From Xaviernesmea oryzae (lineage in GTDB: Bacteria; Pseudomonadota; Alphaproteobacteria; Rhizobiales; Rhizobiaceae), in contig NZ_FXAF01000002.1 in NCBI RefSeq assembly GCF_900177415.1, positions 434,001-498,000 on the forward strand: 64,000 nt of DNA, read 5' to 3'. Below are positions 27,585 through 37,410 of the stretch, piece by piece. The first letter of the stretch is position 1. Each line of letters begins with the position of its first letter. A model generated the notes under the pieces. It was not told where the DNA came from. It worked only from the letters and a program-made list of their open reading frames with translations, and ran no database searches. The position numbers were made by a program, and so were the translations under genes.

Positions 27585-27792
27585 GCAGGTCTCCGGTGTT
27601 GGATATTGCCGGTGAAACTACCGGGACGCGCATGAAATCGCGAGGAACCGGCCACCCCGGTTGCAGACCGCCTTAGAATTTTTGTCCATTTTCTCTCGTG
27701 TTTGGCGGAGCTTTTCGCGCAATGCCGGGTTCGACACCGTCCCCTCACGAGAGCAGCGCTATGAATGCTCCGAAAACTCCATCATCAATCCG

Positions 27793-27996
27793 TCACGCGA
27801 CGCTGCGCGGCGCTTCGAGATCGTGGATGGCTTTCTTGATTTCCTCGCGGAACTCCGGCGTGTCGTGATGGCCGTGCACGGAAACGGCATGCTGTACCGC
27901 GGCGCTGACGAGTTCGTCCGTGCTGTCGGCCGAAATCGCTACGGTGCATTTCGTCTCGCTCGGAAATTCGCGGCAGTCGATGAATTTGCGTCCCAT
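27793..27996 (-). CDS. DUF1059 family small protein
   Basis: 67-residue protein beginning MGRKFIDCREFPSETKCTV, with DELVSAAVQHAVSVHGHHDT and a C-terminal helix EFREEIKKAIHDLE. This is the compact DUF1059 pattern, whose function is unknown. An upstream open frame to 28068 is not used: GGAGG stands 5 nt before the ATG at 27996, and the added residues fall outside the family. It is a lone gene; no partner is suggested by the neighbours. Confidence 0.8.
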   Translation of the reverse strand: MGRKFIDCREFPSETKCTVAISADSTDELVSAAVQHAVSVHGHHDTPEFREEIKKAIHDLEAPRSVA

Positions 27997-28448
27997 CTTC
28001 TCCTCCATCGCAAGCCTGGCCGGCGGCCAGGGGGCAGGGATTTTACTCTCTTTGCCGAGGTGAGACAAACCTGATTAAACCCTCATATCCGCCGTCGGCA
28101 GCGGGGATGATTTCGGCCGGCCGGAAAAATTCCGCGCCCTCTTTTCAAAAGCTTAGGCCGGGAGAACCGGCCGGTTCTTCCCCGCCCTCCGGCGCCGGGC
28201 GATAATTCTCACGTCATCGGATGGGAAACCGGGATCGCGAACCGGCCTCCTCCTCAGGGTTCGTTTTCGGGCTCGGTTTCCGGTGATGGTCGATGGAGCG
28301 ATCGGACGAGAACTGACAACTCTCGAAAGACCGCAGAAACGGCCGGGGCAGGCAGAAAATCCTACCTCCCACTTGCATCACCGCTGCCTGCCCCGCTCCC
28401 AACCACGCCGGCCCGGCCGGACGTGGATAAAGGCATGTCCGCCAAAAC
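27997..28448. other. 452-nt intergenic region without a recognised gene
   Basis: Between the DUF1059 gene and the 3-hydroxyisobutyrate dehydrogenase gene. It contains one clear dyad, GAACCGGCCGGTTC (about 28163-28176) inside a GGGAGAACC/GGTTCTTCCC context, which could be a terminator-like hairpin or a binding site. No convincing coding sequence or EcfG-type promoter was seen on either strand. Confidence 0.5.
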
Positions 28449-29336
28449 CTATGCGCCCGCCTTCTCCCGCAGCATGTGAATGATCGCGGAAAAATCGTCT
28501 CCGCCGTGACCCGCCTTCTCGAACTCGGCATAAAGCTCCGCCGCATGCTGCCCAAGCGGTGTCGCAGCCCCCGATTGTCTGGCCGCCTCCTGCGACAATG
28601 TCAGGTCCTTGAGCATCAGCGCCGCGGCGAAGCCCGGCCTGTAATCGTTGTTCGCCGGTGAGGTGGGCACCGGCCCCGGCACCGGGCAATAGGTGGTGAG
28701 CGACCAGCACTGGCCGGAGGACGTGGAGGCCACGTCGAACAGGGCCTGATGCGATAGCCCGAGTTTTTCCGCGAGCCCGAACGCCTCGCAGACGCCGATC
28801 ATCGAAATGCCGAGGATCATGTTGTTGCAGATTTTCGCCGCCTGTCCCGCACCGGGGCCGCCGCAATGGACGATCTTCCTGCCCATGGCTTCGAGGATGG
28901 GCCTGCCGCGGGCGAACGCCGTTTCCGATCCGCCGACCATGAAGGTCAGCGTGCCCGCGGCCGCTCCGCCCGTGCCGCCGGAAACCGGCGCGTCGAGCGA
29001 GACGCTGTTCATCACCTCGGCCAGCTTGTGGGCGCGCCGGGCGCTTTCCACGTCGATGGTGGAGCAGTCGACGACCAGCGTCCCTTCCGCGATGAGGGTG
29101 GCAAGATCGGTCCAGACGGCCAGCACGTGCTGCCCCTTCGGCAGCATGGTGATCACGCATTCCGCATCGCGCACGGCCTCGGCCAGCGATGCGGAACCGT
29201 TGACGCCGGTTGCCGCGGCGGCCTGCAGGGAGGCCTCCGAAAGGTCGAAGCCGCGCACCTCGTGGCCGGCCTTCACGAGGTTGGCGGCCATCGGCCCGCC
29301 CATGTTGCCGAGGCCAACAAAAGCGATCTTGGTCAT
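28449..29336 (-). CDS. mmsB: 3-hydroxyisobutyrate dehydrogenase
   Basis: 295-residue NAD-dependent dehydrogenase oxidising 3-hydroxyisobutyrate to methylmalonate semialdehyde in valine catabolism. N-terminal Rossmann motif IAFVGLGNMGGPMAANLVKAG, substrate-binding DAPVSGGTGGAAAGTLTFMVGG, and the catalytic lysine in GAGQAAKICNNMILG are present. The C-terminal all-helical domain includes YRPGFAAALMLKDL. It follows 3-hydroxyisobutyryl-CoA hydrolase by 24 nt, the preceding step of the same pathway. Confidence 0.93.
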   Translation of the reverse strand: MTKIAFVGLGNMGGPMAANLVKAGHEVRGFDLSEASLQAAAATGVNGSASLAEAVRDAECVITMLPKGQHVLAVWTDLATLIAEGTLVVDCSTIDVESARRAHKLAEVMNSVSLDAPVSGGTGGAAAGTLTFMVGGSETAFARGRPILEAMGRKIVHCGGPGAGQAAKICNNMILGISMIGVCEAFGLAEKLGLSHQALFDVASTSSGQCWSLTTYCPVPGPVPTSPANNDYRPGFAAALMLKDLTLSQEAARQSGAATPLGQHAAELYAEFEKAGHGGDDFSAIIHMLREKAGA

Positions 29337-29360
29337 GTCTTCCTCCCGTTCTCGTTGTTT

Positions 29361-30440
29361 TCAAAGCCTGTGGTCCGGAAACAGCACCGGATGCCGCGCG
29401 GCGAAATAGCGGTCGAGATCGGCCTCCCCCACCTCTTCCAGCCGGGCAGGCGACCATTTCGGATTGCGGTCCTTGTCGATGATCGCGGCGCGCACGCCCT
29501 CGTAGAAATCGCGGTTGTGGAGGATTTCCGTGCCGGCCGTGAATTCCCGTTCAAGGCATTCGACGAGGCTCGAACTCTGCCGCCCGAGGCGCAGCAGCCG
29601 CAGCGCCAGCTTGAGGCTGGTCGGCGAGCGCTTCGAAATGATCTCGCCGGTCCTGACGGCGAACTCGCCCTCTTCCTTCCGGAGCGCCGCGACGATCTCC
29701 TCGACGGTCTCGAAGCCGAAGGCGCGGTCGATCAGCTCGCGATGCGCTTCCAGCTCGCTTTCGCCCGGCACGACGGCAAAACGGTCGATCACCGCCCGCA
29801 CCTGCTCGTCGGAAGCGCCGCCCTTCAATTCGCCGAGGGCATCGACAAGCGCGCCAAGCCGTTCCGACGGCACATGGGTATCGGCAAGACCGGCATATAT
29901 GGCGTCCGCCGCGCCGATCGCCTCGCCCGTCAGCGCCATCCATGTCCCCGTTTCTCCCGGAGCGCGCGGCAAAAGCCAGGTGGCGCCGACATCCGGCACG
30001 TAGCCGATGCCGGTTTCCGGCATGGCGAGCCGCGTGCGCTCGGTGACGATGCGGTGCCCGCCATGCGAGGAAACCCCGACGCCGCCGCCCATGACGATCC
30101 CGTCCATCAGCGCCACATAGGGTTTTGCGTAATGAGCGATCATGTAGTTCAGCGGAAACTCCTCCCGCCAGAAGCGCGTCACGTCCGGATCGTCCGCCTT
30201 TCCCATCTCATGGATGACGCGGATATCGCCGCCGGCGCAAAGTCCCCGCTCCCCCTCGCCTTTCAGGACGACGCAGGAGACCTCCGGGTCTTCGGCAAAA
30301 CGCTCCATCGCCGCCTTCATCGCCCGCACCATGGCAAGGTTGAGGCTGTTCAGCGCCTTCGGCCGGTTGAGCCGGATGATCGCCGCCGAGCCGATGCGGC
30401 CGATAAGGATTTCGTCGCTCTGGGTTGCCGCTTCCGGCAT
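29361..30440 (-). CDS. 3-hydroxyisobutyryl-CoA hydrolase (crotonase superfamily)
   Basis: 359-residue enzyme hydrolysing 3-hydroxyisobutyryl-CoA in valine degradation. The crotonase fold has IIRLNRPKALNSLN, the oxyanion-hole segment GLCAGGDIRVIHEMG, MDGIVMGGGVGVSSHG and the catalytic region AMPETGIGYVPDVGATWLLPR. The C-terminal ECH_2 part (about 230-359) carries KRSPTSLKLALRLL and DFYEGVRAAIIDKDRNPKWSP, which separates it from plain enoyl-CoA hydratases. It is coupled to mmsB downstream. Confidence 0.92.
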   Translation of the reverse strand: MPEAATQSDEILIGRIGSAAIIRLNRPKALNSLNLAMVRAMKAAMERFAEDPEVSCVVLKGEGERGLCAGGDIRVIHEMGKADDPDVTRFWREEFPLNYMIAHYAKPYVALMDGIVMGGGVGVSSHGGHRIVTERTRLAMPETGIGYVPDVGATWLLPRAPGETGTWMALTGEAIGAADAIYAGLADTHVPSERLGALVDALGELKGGASDEQVRAVIDRFAVVPGESELEAHRELIDRAFGFETVEEIVAALRKEEGEFAVRTGEIISKRSPTSLKLALRLLRLGRQSSSLVECLEREFTAGTEILHNRDFYEGVRAAIIDKDRNPKWSPARLEEVGEADLDRYFAARHPVLFPDHRL

Positions 30441-30482
30441 GCTGCTTCCTTCCTATTCAGGCTTCGGCGTGGGAGATTTCCC

Positions 30483-30622
30483 TCTTCTCCCCGGCGGGGA
30501 GAAGTGCCGAGCGGATGCGAGGCGATGAGGGGGCCGCACGGTAAAACGCTCATTTCGAGACCGCCGAGGGCTCGCCCCCTCATCCGACCCTTCGGGCCAC
30601 CTTCTCCCCGCTGGGGAGAAGG
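30483..30622. repeat. RIME-like mosaic palindromic element
   Basis: A 140-bp unit between the GMC oxidoreductase and the hydrolase genes. It has hairpins CTTCTCCCC-GGC-GGGGAGAAG (left) and CTTCTCCCC-GCT-GGGGAGAAG (right), enclosing GCGATGAGGGGGCC and GCCCCCTCATCCG as inverted copies. It is the closest relative in the window of the element at 1076-1197. Confidence 0.75.
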
Positions 30623-30663
30623 AGAGACCGCGCCGCCCAAACCTCTACATCCGACGTCCTATC

Positions 30664-32259
30664 CTACCTGTTGTCCGCCAGGATCATCTCCGCCGCTTTC
30701 TCCGCGATCATGATCGTCGGCGAATTGGTATTGCCGGAGGTAATATTGGGCATGATCGAGGCATCGGCGATACGCAACCGTCCGAGCGCCCGCATTTTCA
30801 GCCGCGGATCAACGACGCTCTCCGGATCGGCGCCCATGCGGGCCGTGCCGACCGGGTGGAAGATCGTCGTGCCGATATCGCCCGCCGCCTTCTCCAGATC
30901 TTCGTCGGTTTCGAAGGACGGGCCGGGCTTGTACTCCTCCGGGTGATAGCGCGCGAACGCCGGCTTCCTGACGATCTCGCGGGTGATGCGGATCGATCTG
31001 ACCGCCACGTCACGGTCGCCGGGGGTCGAGAGATAGTTCGGATGAATGCCGGGCGCCGCGGCGAAATCCGGGCTCTTCAGATGCACCGAACCGCGGCTTT
31101 CGGGCCTGAGATTGCACACGCTCGCGGTCATCGCCGGAAACACGTGCACCGGCTCGCCGAACCTGTCGAGCGAAACGGGCTGCACGTGATATTCGAGGTC
31201 CGGGGTTTCCTTGTCCGGCCCGGATCTGGTGAAGATGCCGAGCTGGCTCGGCGCCATGGACATCGGCCCGGAGCGACGGAAGGCATATTCCAGCCCGATC
31301 GCCGCCTTGCCGATCAGGCTGGAAGCCTTTTCGTTCAGCGTCGGCACGCCGGTCACCTTGTAGACCAGGCGAAGCTGCAGGTGATCCTGCAGGTTCTCGC
31401 CGACCCCTTTTACCTCCTTGACCACCTCGACGCCGGCATTCTGCAGCACATCGCCGCGCCCCACGCCGGAGAGTTCGAGGATGTGCGGCGTGCCGATCGC
31501 ACCGGCGCTGAGCACGGTTTCCCGCCGCGCATAAGCTTTCTTCGTCACGCCGTCATGCTGGAATTCGACGCCCTTCACCTCGCCGTTCTCGATGATGAGG
31601 CGCCGCACATGCGCCTTGGTGAGCACGGTGAGATTCGGCCGCTTCATCGCGGGACGCAGGAAGGCCTTCGAGGCGTTCCAGCGGATGCCGGAGCGCTGGT
31701 TGACGTCGAAATAGCTGGAACCTTCGTTGTTGCCGCGGTTGAAATCCTCGACGATCGGGATTCCGGCCTCCTCGGCCGCCTTCTGGAAGCTCTCGAGCAC
31801 GGCCCAGCGGAGACGCTGCTTTTCGATGCGCCATTCGCCGCCCACCCCATGCATGTCGTCGGCGCCCCTGTAGAAATCCTGGCTCTTCTTGAAGATCGGC
31901 AGCACGTCGTCCCAGCCCCAGCCGGTGCAGCCCATCTGACGCCAGAGATCGTAGTCGCGCGCCTGGCCGCGCATGTAGATCATGCCGTTGATCGACGAAC
32001 AGCCGCCGAGGATCTTTCCGCGCGGATAGGAGAGCGCGCGGCCGTTGAGGCCCTCTTCCTTTTCGGTCGTGAAGCACCAGTCGGTGCGCGGATTGTTGAT
32101 GCAGTAGAGATAGCCGACGGGAATATGCACCCAGTGGTAATTGTCGTTGCCGCCGGCTTCGAGGATCAGGACGCGGTTGCCCGGATCCTTCGAAAGCCGG
32201 TTGGCCAAAACGCATCCGGCGCTGCCTGCGCCGATGATGATGTAGTCGTAGTTTTCCAT
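30664..32259 (-). CDS. GMC-family FAD oxidoreductase (choline dehydrogenase-like)
   Basis: 531-residue flavoprotein oxidising an alcohol. It has the FAD-binding motif DYIIIGAGSAGCVLANRLS at the N terminus, the GMC signature PRGKILGGCSSINGMIYMRG, ETVLSAGAIGTPHILELSG, and the C-terminal active site FHPVGTARMGADPESVVD with SGNTNSPTIMIAEKAA. The length equals choline dehydrogenases and alkanol dehydrogenases. It follows livM by 157 nt in the same direction, so its substrate may be what the importer brings in. No betaine genes are nearby, so choline is not specifically supported. Confidence 0.9.
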   Translation of the reverse strand: MENYDYIIIGAGSAGCVLANRLSKDPGNRVLILEAGGNDNYHWVHIPVGYLYCINNPRTDWCFTTEKEEGLNGRALSYPRGKILGGCSSINGMIYMRGQARDYDLWRQMGCTGWGWDDVLPIFKKSQDFYRGADDMHGVGGEWRIEKQRLRWAVLESFQKAAEEAGIPIVEDFNRGNNEGSSYFDVNQRSGIRWNASKAFLRPAMKRPNLTVLTKAHVRRLIIENGEVKGVEFQHDGVTKKAYARRETVLSAGAIGTPHILELSGVGRGDVLQNAGVEVVKEVKGVGENLQDHLQLRLVYKVTGVPTLNEKASSLIGKAAIGLEYAFRRSGPMSMAPSQLGIFTRSGPDKETPDLEYHVQPVSLDRFGEPVHVFPAMTASVCNLRPESRGSVHLKSPDFAAAPGIHPNYLSTPGDRDVAVRSIRITREIVRKPAFARYHPEEYKPGPSFETDEDLEKAAGDIGTTIFHPVGTARMGADPESVVDPRLKMRALGRLRIADASIMPNITSGNTNSPTIMIAEKAAEMILADNR

Positions 32260-32283
32260 TCCCGTATGCTACTCCGCAAATCA

Positions 32284-32412
32284 AGACCCCTCCCCACCCT
32301 CCCCACAAGGGGGAGGGCTTAACCTGGCCGTGACCGCCGAATGCAGGGCGAGACGTTGCCACAGGTCTTCTCCCCTCTTGTGGGGGAGATGGCCGGCAGG
32401 CCAGAGGGGGTA
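32284..32412. repeat. RIME-like mosaic element (GGCCGGCAGGCCAGAG type)
   Basis: The unit runs from a CCTCCCC/GGGGAGG-type hairpin (ACAAGG loop, about 32296-32318) to TCTTGTGGGGGAGATGGCC and GGCAGGCCAGAGGGGG. It lies between livM and the GMC oxidoreductase gene. An inverted-orientation relative is at 34368-34502, on the other side of livH-livM, and the same outer sequence forms the arms of the element at 21.1-21.3 kb. Confidence 0.7.
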
Positions 32413-32416
32413 TTTT

Positions 32417-33436
32417 TCACCGCCGATATTCGAACCCGAGCTTCCGCCCGATCCACGACGCATAGAACTCCCCGACGATGCCCCGCCGGAAGACCAGCAC
32501 GCAGATCATGAACACGACGCCCGTGATGATCGTCACCGGGAAATCCGAGGTCGCCAGATAGTTCTGCAGCGTCACCACCAGGCCGGCGCCGAAGATCGGG
32601 CCGATCAGCGTGCCGATGCCGCCGAGCAGCGTCATCAGGATCACCTCGCCGGACATCTGCCAGGCGACGTCCGTCAGCGTCGCGAACTGGAAGACCAGCG
32701 CCTTGACGCCGCCCGCAAGCCCGGCCAGCGCCGCCGACATCACGAAGGCGCCGAGCTTGTAGCGCGCCACGGAATAACCGAGCGAGATAGCGCGCGCCTC
32801 GTTCTCGCGGATCGATTTCAGGATCATCCCGAAGGGCGAATTGATGAACCGCCAGATGATCACCATGCCGATCACGAACACGGCTAGCACGAAGTAGTAC
32901 ATGTTGGTCGAGCTGTTGAGATCGATGAAGCCGAAGAGATGGCCGCGCGGCACCTGCTGGATGCCGTCCTCCCCTTGCGTGAACTCCGCCTGCAGGCAGA
33001 AGAAGAAGAACATCTGCGACAGAGCGAGCGTGATCATCGCGAAATAGATGCCCTGCCGGCGGATCGCCACATAGCCCATGACGAGCCCGAGCAGTGCCGC
33101 GCCGACGACGCCGGCCAGGACGCCGAGCTCCGGCGGAAAACCCCATTCCTTCACCGCATGGGCGGTGAAATAGGCAGCGCCCCCGAAGAAGGTCGCATGC
33201 CCGAAGGACAAGAGCCCCGTATAGCCGAGCAGCAGGTTGAAGGCGCAGGCGAAGAGCGCGAAGCAGAGCAGCTTCATCAGGAAGATCGGATAGAAGAAGG
33301 CCGGCGCCACCACGAGGAAGGCGAGGCCCGCGATCAGGAAGGCCGCATAGGTCATCGAGGCGGTGGCGGACCGTTCGGCGCGCTGCCCGGCAGGGGATTT
33401 GACGCTGGTATCGCTCATGTCGGTCATGTCACGCAT
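32417..33436 (-). CDS. livM: Branched-chain amino acid-type ABC transporter permease LivM
   Basis: 339-residue permease with about ten helices. LivM hallmarks are LLCFALFACAFNLLLGYTGLLSFGHATFFGG, GYVAIRRQGIYFAMITLALSQMF and the coupling loop SIRENEARAISLGYSVARYKL, followed by LLGGIGTLIGPIFGAG. Starts at 33436, 33427 and 33418 are possible; AGGGGAG is too close to the first and well placed for 33427. It is 6 nt downstream of livH. Confidence 0.93.
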   Translation of the reverse strand: MRDMTDMSDTSVKSPAGQRAERSATASMTYAAFLIAGLAFLVVAPAFFYPIFLMKLLCFALFACAFNLLLGYTGLLSFGHATFFGGAAYFTAHAVKEWGFPPELGVLAGVVGAALLGLVMGYVAIRRQGIYFAMITLALSQMFFFFCLQAEFTQGEDGIQQVPRGHLFGFIDLNSSTNMYYFVLAVFVIGMVIIWRFINSPFGMILKSIRENEARAISLGYSVARYKLGAFVMSAALAGLAGGVKALVFQFATLTDVAWQMSGEVILMTLLGGIGTLIGPIFGAGLVVTLQNYLATSDFPVTIITGVVFMICVLVFRRGIVGEFYASWIGRKLGFEYRR

Positions 33437-33442
33437 TCTCCC

Positions 33443-34330
33443 CTAAGCATCTCGGCCGAAAAGGCCGGCCGGCCGGATGAGAAGCACGATCGCCATGATG
33501 ACGAAGATCACGATGTTCGAGGCTTCCGGATAAAACACCTTGGTCAGGCCCTCGGCGATGCCGAGCATGTAGCCGGTCAGGATGGCGCCCATGATCGAAC
33601 CCATGCCGCCGACCACGACCACGGCGAAGACGACGATGATGATGTTCGAGCCCATCAGCGGCGAGACCTGGTAGACGGGCGCGGCAAGCACCCCGGCAAA
33701 GGCCGCCAGCCCCGCGCCGATGCCGTAGGTGAGCGTGAGCAGCATCGGCACGTTGACGCCGAAGGCCTGTACGAGGACCGGGTTCTCGGTCGCGGCGCGC
33801 AGGTAGGAGCCGAGCTTGGTCTTCTCGATCAGCAGCCACGTGCCGATACAGGCGACGAGCGACACGACGACCACCCAGCCGCGATAGATGGGCAGGAACA
33901 TGAAGCCGAGGTTCGTCCCGCCGGCAAGCTGCGGCGGCACCGAATAGGGCTGGCCGGCCGCGCCGTAGAGATAGCGGAACGTGCCCTCGATCGTCAGCGC
34001 CAGGCCGAAGGTGAAGAGCAGGCCGTAGAGCGGATCGAGCTTGTAGAGGCGCGACAGCATGGTCCTTTCGATCAGCGCCCCGAACAGGCCGACGATCAGC
34101 GGCCCCAGCACCAGCGCGAACCAGTAGTTGATGCCGAAATACTGCAGCATCAGCATCGCCGCGAAGGCGCCGAGCATGTATTGCGCGCCGTGGGCGAAGT
34201 TGATGACGCGCAGCAGGCCGAAGATGACCGCGAGCCCGAGGCTCAGGAGCGCATAGAAGGAACCGTTGATCAGGCCGATCAGAAGCTGCCCGAGAAAAGC
34301 CTGCAGCGGTATGCCGAAGATCATCGTCAT
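33443..34330 (-). CDS. livH: Branched-chain amino acid-type ABC transporter permease LivH
   Basis: 295-residue permease. The N terminus LGQLLIGLINGSFYALLSLGLAVIFGLLRVINFAHGAQYM is the LivH signature, followed by GLLFTFGLALTIEGTFRYLYG, the coupling loop RAATENPVLVQAFGVNVP, and FAVVVVGGMGSIMGAILTGY. The start at 34330 (MTMIFGIPLQ) has GGGAGCC about 9 nt ahead; the frame opens further into the repeat. A mosaic repeat separates it from livF upstream. Confidence 0.93.
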   Translation of the reverse strand: MTMIFGIPLQAFLGQLLIGLINGSFYALLSLGLAVIFGLLRVINFAHGAQYMLGAFAAMLMLQYFGINYWFALVLGPLIVGLFGALIERTMLSRLYKLDPLYGLLFTFGLALTIEGTFRYLYGAAGQPYSVPPQLAGGTNLGFMFLPIYRGWVVVVSLVACIGTWLLIEKTKLGSYLRAATENPVLVQAFGVNVPMLLTLTYGIGAGLAAFAGVLAAPVYQVSPLMGSNIIIVVFAVVVVGGMGSIMGAILTGYMLGIAEGLTKVFYPEASNIVIFVIMAIVLLIRPAGLFGRDA

Positions 34331-34367
34331 GGGGTGGGGCTCCCGACCAAAGCAACTGAGTGAGAAA

Positions 34368-34502
34368 CACCCCCTCTGGCCTGCCGGCCATCTCCCCCAC
34401 GAGGGGGGAGAAAACCCGCGGCACCCTCTCCGGCAAGCCTGGCCCCGACGGTTCGGCAAGGTAAGCCCCTCCCCCTTGTGGGGAGGGGTTGGGAAGGGGT
34501 TT
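34368..34502. repeat. RIME-like mosaic element between livF and livH
   Basis: It begins CCCCCTCTGGCCTGCCGGCC followed by ATCTCCCCCACGAGGGGGGAGA and ends with CCCCTCCCCCTTGTGGGGAGGGG. The order of motifs is the reverse of the copy at 32284-32412, so the two copies face each other across livH-livM (about 2 kb). Confidence 0.7.
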
Positions 34503-34523
34503 TGATCAAAATCTCAGCCATCC

Positions 34524-35225
<702 letters not shown>

Positions 35226-35226
35226 C

Positions 35227-36009
35227 TCAAGCCTCCTCCGAGCCCATATAGGCGAGCCGCACGCGCTCGTCCTGGCTGACGGCGGCATAATCGCCTTCCG
35301 CGAGGATCTCGCCGCGCTGGAGCACCGTCACATGGTGGCAGATGTTGGCGACGACGGAAAGATTGTGCTCCACCATCAGCACCGCGCGGGTCTTCGCGAC
35401 CTCGCGGATGATGCCGGAGACGGTGCCGATATCCTCCTGCCCCATGCCGGCCATCGGCTCGTCGAGCAGCAGGACTTTCGGATCGAGCGCCAGCGTCGTG
35501 GCGATCTCCAGCACGCGCTTGCGGCCGTAGGAGAGATCGGCGGCGAGCGCATTGCGCTCCCGTTTCAGGCCGACCGCCTCGATCAGCTCGTCGGCGCGGT
35601 CGTTCAGCCGGTCGAGCGCGGAGGTGGGCAGCCAGAACTGCGTCGAAAGCCCGTTCGGCCGCTGCAGCGCGACGCGCACATTGTCGAGCACCGAAAGATG
35701 CGGAAAGACCGCGGAGATCTGGAAGGAGCGCACCAGGCCCATGCGCGCCACCTTGTCCGGCGCCGTCCTGGTGATGTCCGTGCCCAAAAGCGTGATGGAA
35801 CCGGCCGTCGGCTGCAGGAACTTGGTGAGCAGGTTGAAGACGGTCGTCTTGCCTGCGCCGTTCGGGCCGATCAGCGCATGGACGCGCGCGTGGTGAATAT
35901 CGAGGTCGACGTTCTTCACCGCCGCGAAGGCGCCGAAATGCTTGGTGAGGCCGCGGGCGGAAAGCACCACCCGCGGCTCTTCAAGCATTGCTGTCGCGGA
36001 GACCGCCAT
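35227..36009 (-). CDS. livG: Branched-chain amino acid-type ABC transporter ATPase LivG
   Basis: 260-residue ATPase with Walker A LIGPNGAGKTTVFNLLT, LVRSFQISAVFPHLSVLDNV, a DLSYGRKRVLEIATTLA signature (variant of LSxGxQ) and Walker B VLLLDEPMAGMGQEDI. The C-terminal ILAEGDYAAVSQDERVRLAYMG is the LivG tail. Its ATG at 36009 overlaps the last base of the binding-protein stop (TAATG), so translation is probably coupled. Confidence 0.93.
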   Translation of the reverse strand: MAVSATAMLEEPRVVLSARGLTKHFGAFAAVKNVDLDIHHARVHALIGPNGAGKTTVFNLLTKFLQPTAGSITLLGTDITRTAPDKVARMGLVRSFQISAVFPHLSVLDNVRVALQRPNGLSTQFWLPTSALDRLNDRADELIEAVGLKRERNALAADLSYGRKRVLEIATTLALDPKVLLLDEPMAGMGQEDIGTVSGIIREVAKTRAVLMVEHNLSVVANICHHVTVLQRGEILAEGDYAAVSQDERVRLAYMGSEEA

Positions 36010-37226
36010 TACTTCACCAGATCGCAGCCGCTCTTGGCGGGATCCATATAGGCCTCCTTGCCCGGAATGGTGGCGAGCACGTTGAAATAATCCCACGGCT
36101 CCTTGCTGTCGGCCGGCTTCTTGACCTGCAGCAGGTACATGTCGTGGATCATCCGGCCGTTCGCCGCCACCGTGCCGCCGCGGGCGAAGAAGTCGTCCAC
36201 CGGCATCTCGTGCAGCGCCTTGGCGACGGCTTCCGTCTCGTCGGTGCCGGCCTTCTGGATCGCCTTCAGATATTGCAGCACGGCGGAATAGGTGCCGGTA
36301 TGGATCATGTTCGGCATCTTGTTCGTACGGGCGAAGAATTTTTTCGCGAATTCCCGGCTCTGGTCGTCGAGGTTCCAGTAATAGCCTTCCGTCAGCGTCA
36401 GGCCCTGCGCCGCTTCGAGGCCGAGGCCGTGCACTTCCGCGAGCGTGAAAAGGAGAGCCGCAAGGTTCTGGCCGCCGGCGGTGATGCCGAATTCCGCCGC
36501 CTGCTTGATGGCGTTGGATGTGTCGAGGCCGGCATTGGCAAGGCCGATCACCTTGGCGCCGGAAGACTGCGCCTGCAGCAGGAAGGACGAGAAATCGGTG
36601 GTCGACAGCGGATGGCGCACCGAACCCACGACCGTACCGCCGCTCGCCTTGACGAAATCGCTCGTCTGCTGCTCCAGCGAATAGCCGAAGGCATAGTCCG
36701 CCGTCAGGAAGAACCAGCTGTCGCCGCCCTGCTTGACGAGCGCGCCGCCGGTGCCGACCGCAAGCGCATGGGTGTCATAGGCCCAGTGGAAGCCGTAGGG
36801 GGAGCACTGCTTGCCCGTCAGGTCCGTCGTGGCGGCGCCGGTGACGATGTCGATCCTCTTCTTTTCCTTGGCGATCGCCTGCACCGCCAGCGCGACCGAC
36901 GAGGTCGTCAGCTCCATGATCGCGTCGACCTGCTCGGTATCGTACCACTGGCGGGCGATGTTTGAGGCGATATCCGGCTTGTTCTGGTGGTCGGCATCGA
37001 CGATCTCGACCGGAACGCCGAGAACCTTGCCGCCGAAATCCTCGACCGCCATCTTGGCGGCCTCGACCGACGACTTGCCGCCGAAGTCCGCATAGACGCC
37101 GGACTGGTCGTTCAGGATACCGATCTTGACCTTGCCATCGGACGCATTCTGCGCGAACGCCATGCCGCCCGTAAGCCCGGTGGTTGCAAAGAGAACCGCC
37201 AGCGATGTCAGAAGTGTCTTGCGCAT
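36009..37226 (-). CDS. Branched-chain amino acid-type periplasmic binding protein (LivK family)
   Basis: 405-residue type I periplasmic binding protein. The signal peptide is about 1-26 (ending AFAQ), then VKIGILNDQSGVYADFGGKSSVEAAKMAVEDF. AIMELTTSSVALAVQAIAKE and FFLTADYAFGYSLEQQTSDFV are typical of the family. It is longer than classical LivK (about 365), as in rhizobial paralogues for other amino acids, amides or organic acids. It heads a unit that includes an FAD alcohol oxidase-type enzyme and valine-pathway genes. Confidence 0.9.
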   Translation of the reverse strand: MRKTLLTSLAVLFATTGLTGGMAFAQNASDGKVKIGILNDQSGVYADFGGKSSVEAAKMAVEDFGGKVLGVPVEIVDADHQNKPDIASNIARQWYDTEQVDAIMELTTSSVALAVQAIAKEKKRIDIVTGAATTDLTGKQCSPYGFHWAYDTHALAVGTGGALVKQGGDSWFFLTADYAFGYSLEQQTSDFVKASGGTVVGSVRHPLSTTDFSSFLLQAQSSGAKVIGLANAGLDTSNAIKQAAEFGITAGGQNLAALLFTLAEVHGLGLEAAQGLTLTEGYYWNLDDQSREFAKKFFARTNKMPNMIHTGTYSAVLQYLKAIQKAGTDETEAVAKALHEMPVDDFFARGGTVAANGRMIHDMYLLQVKKPADSKEPWDYFNVLATIPGKEAYMDPAKSGCDLVK

Positions 37227-37360
37227 GATTTCTCCTCCCAGAGAAAGTATCCGGAGATTTTCCCGAAGTTTCTGTTCAAAATTGGTGAGCCGCCCTCCTC
37301 AAAGCGACCGATCCGGCATGCATGGTTCTTTAAATCCGCCGTTGACGCAAGCAGGGAAGC

Positions 37361-37372
37361 GCAATTAATTGC
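37361..37372. promoter_or_regulatory. Palindrome in the livK-lysR divergent gap
   Basis: GCAATTAATTGC is a perfect 12-bp palindrome 38 nt before the LysR start at 37411 and 134 nt before the binding-protein start at 37226. It is AT-rich in an otherwise GC-rich region, and its place between the divergent genes makes it a candidate LysR site. Confidence 0.4.
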
Positions 37373-37410
37373 AAACAGCATCTGTGCGTTTTTGAACAGA
37401 CGAGAACATC

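Noticed and set aside
28157..28184. Palindrome GAACCGGCCGGTTC as a definite operator or terminator
   Set aside because: No T-run follows and no regulator gene is adjacent; kept only as a note in the intergenic entry.
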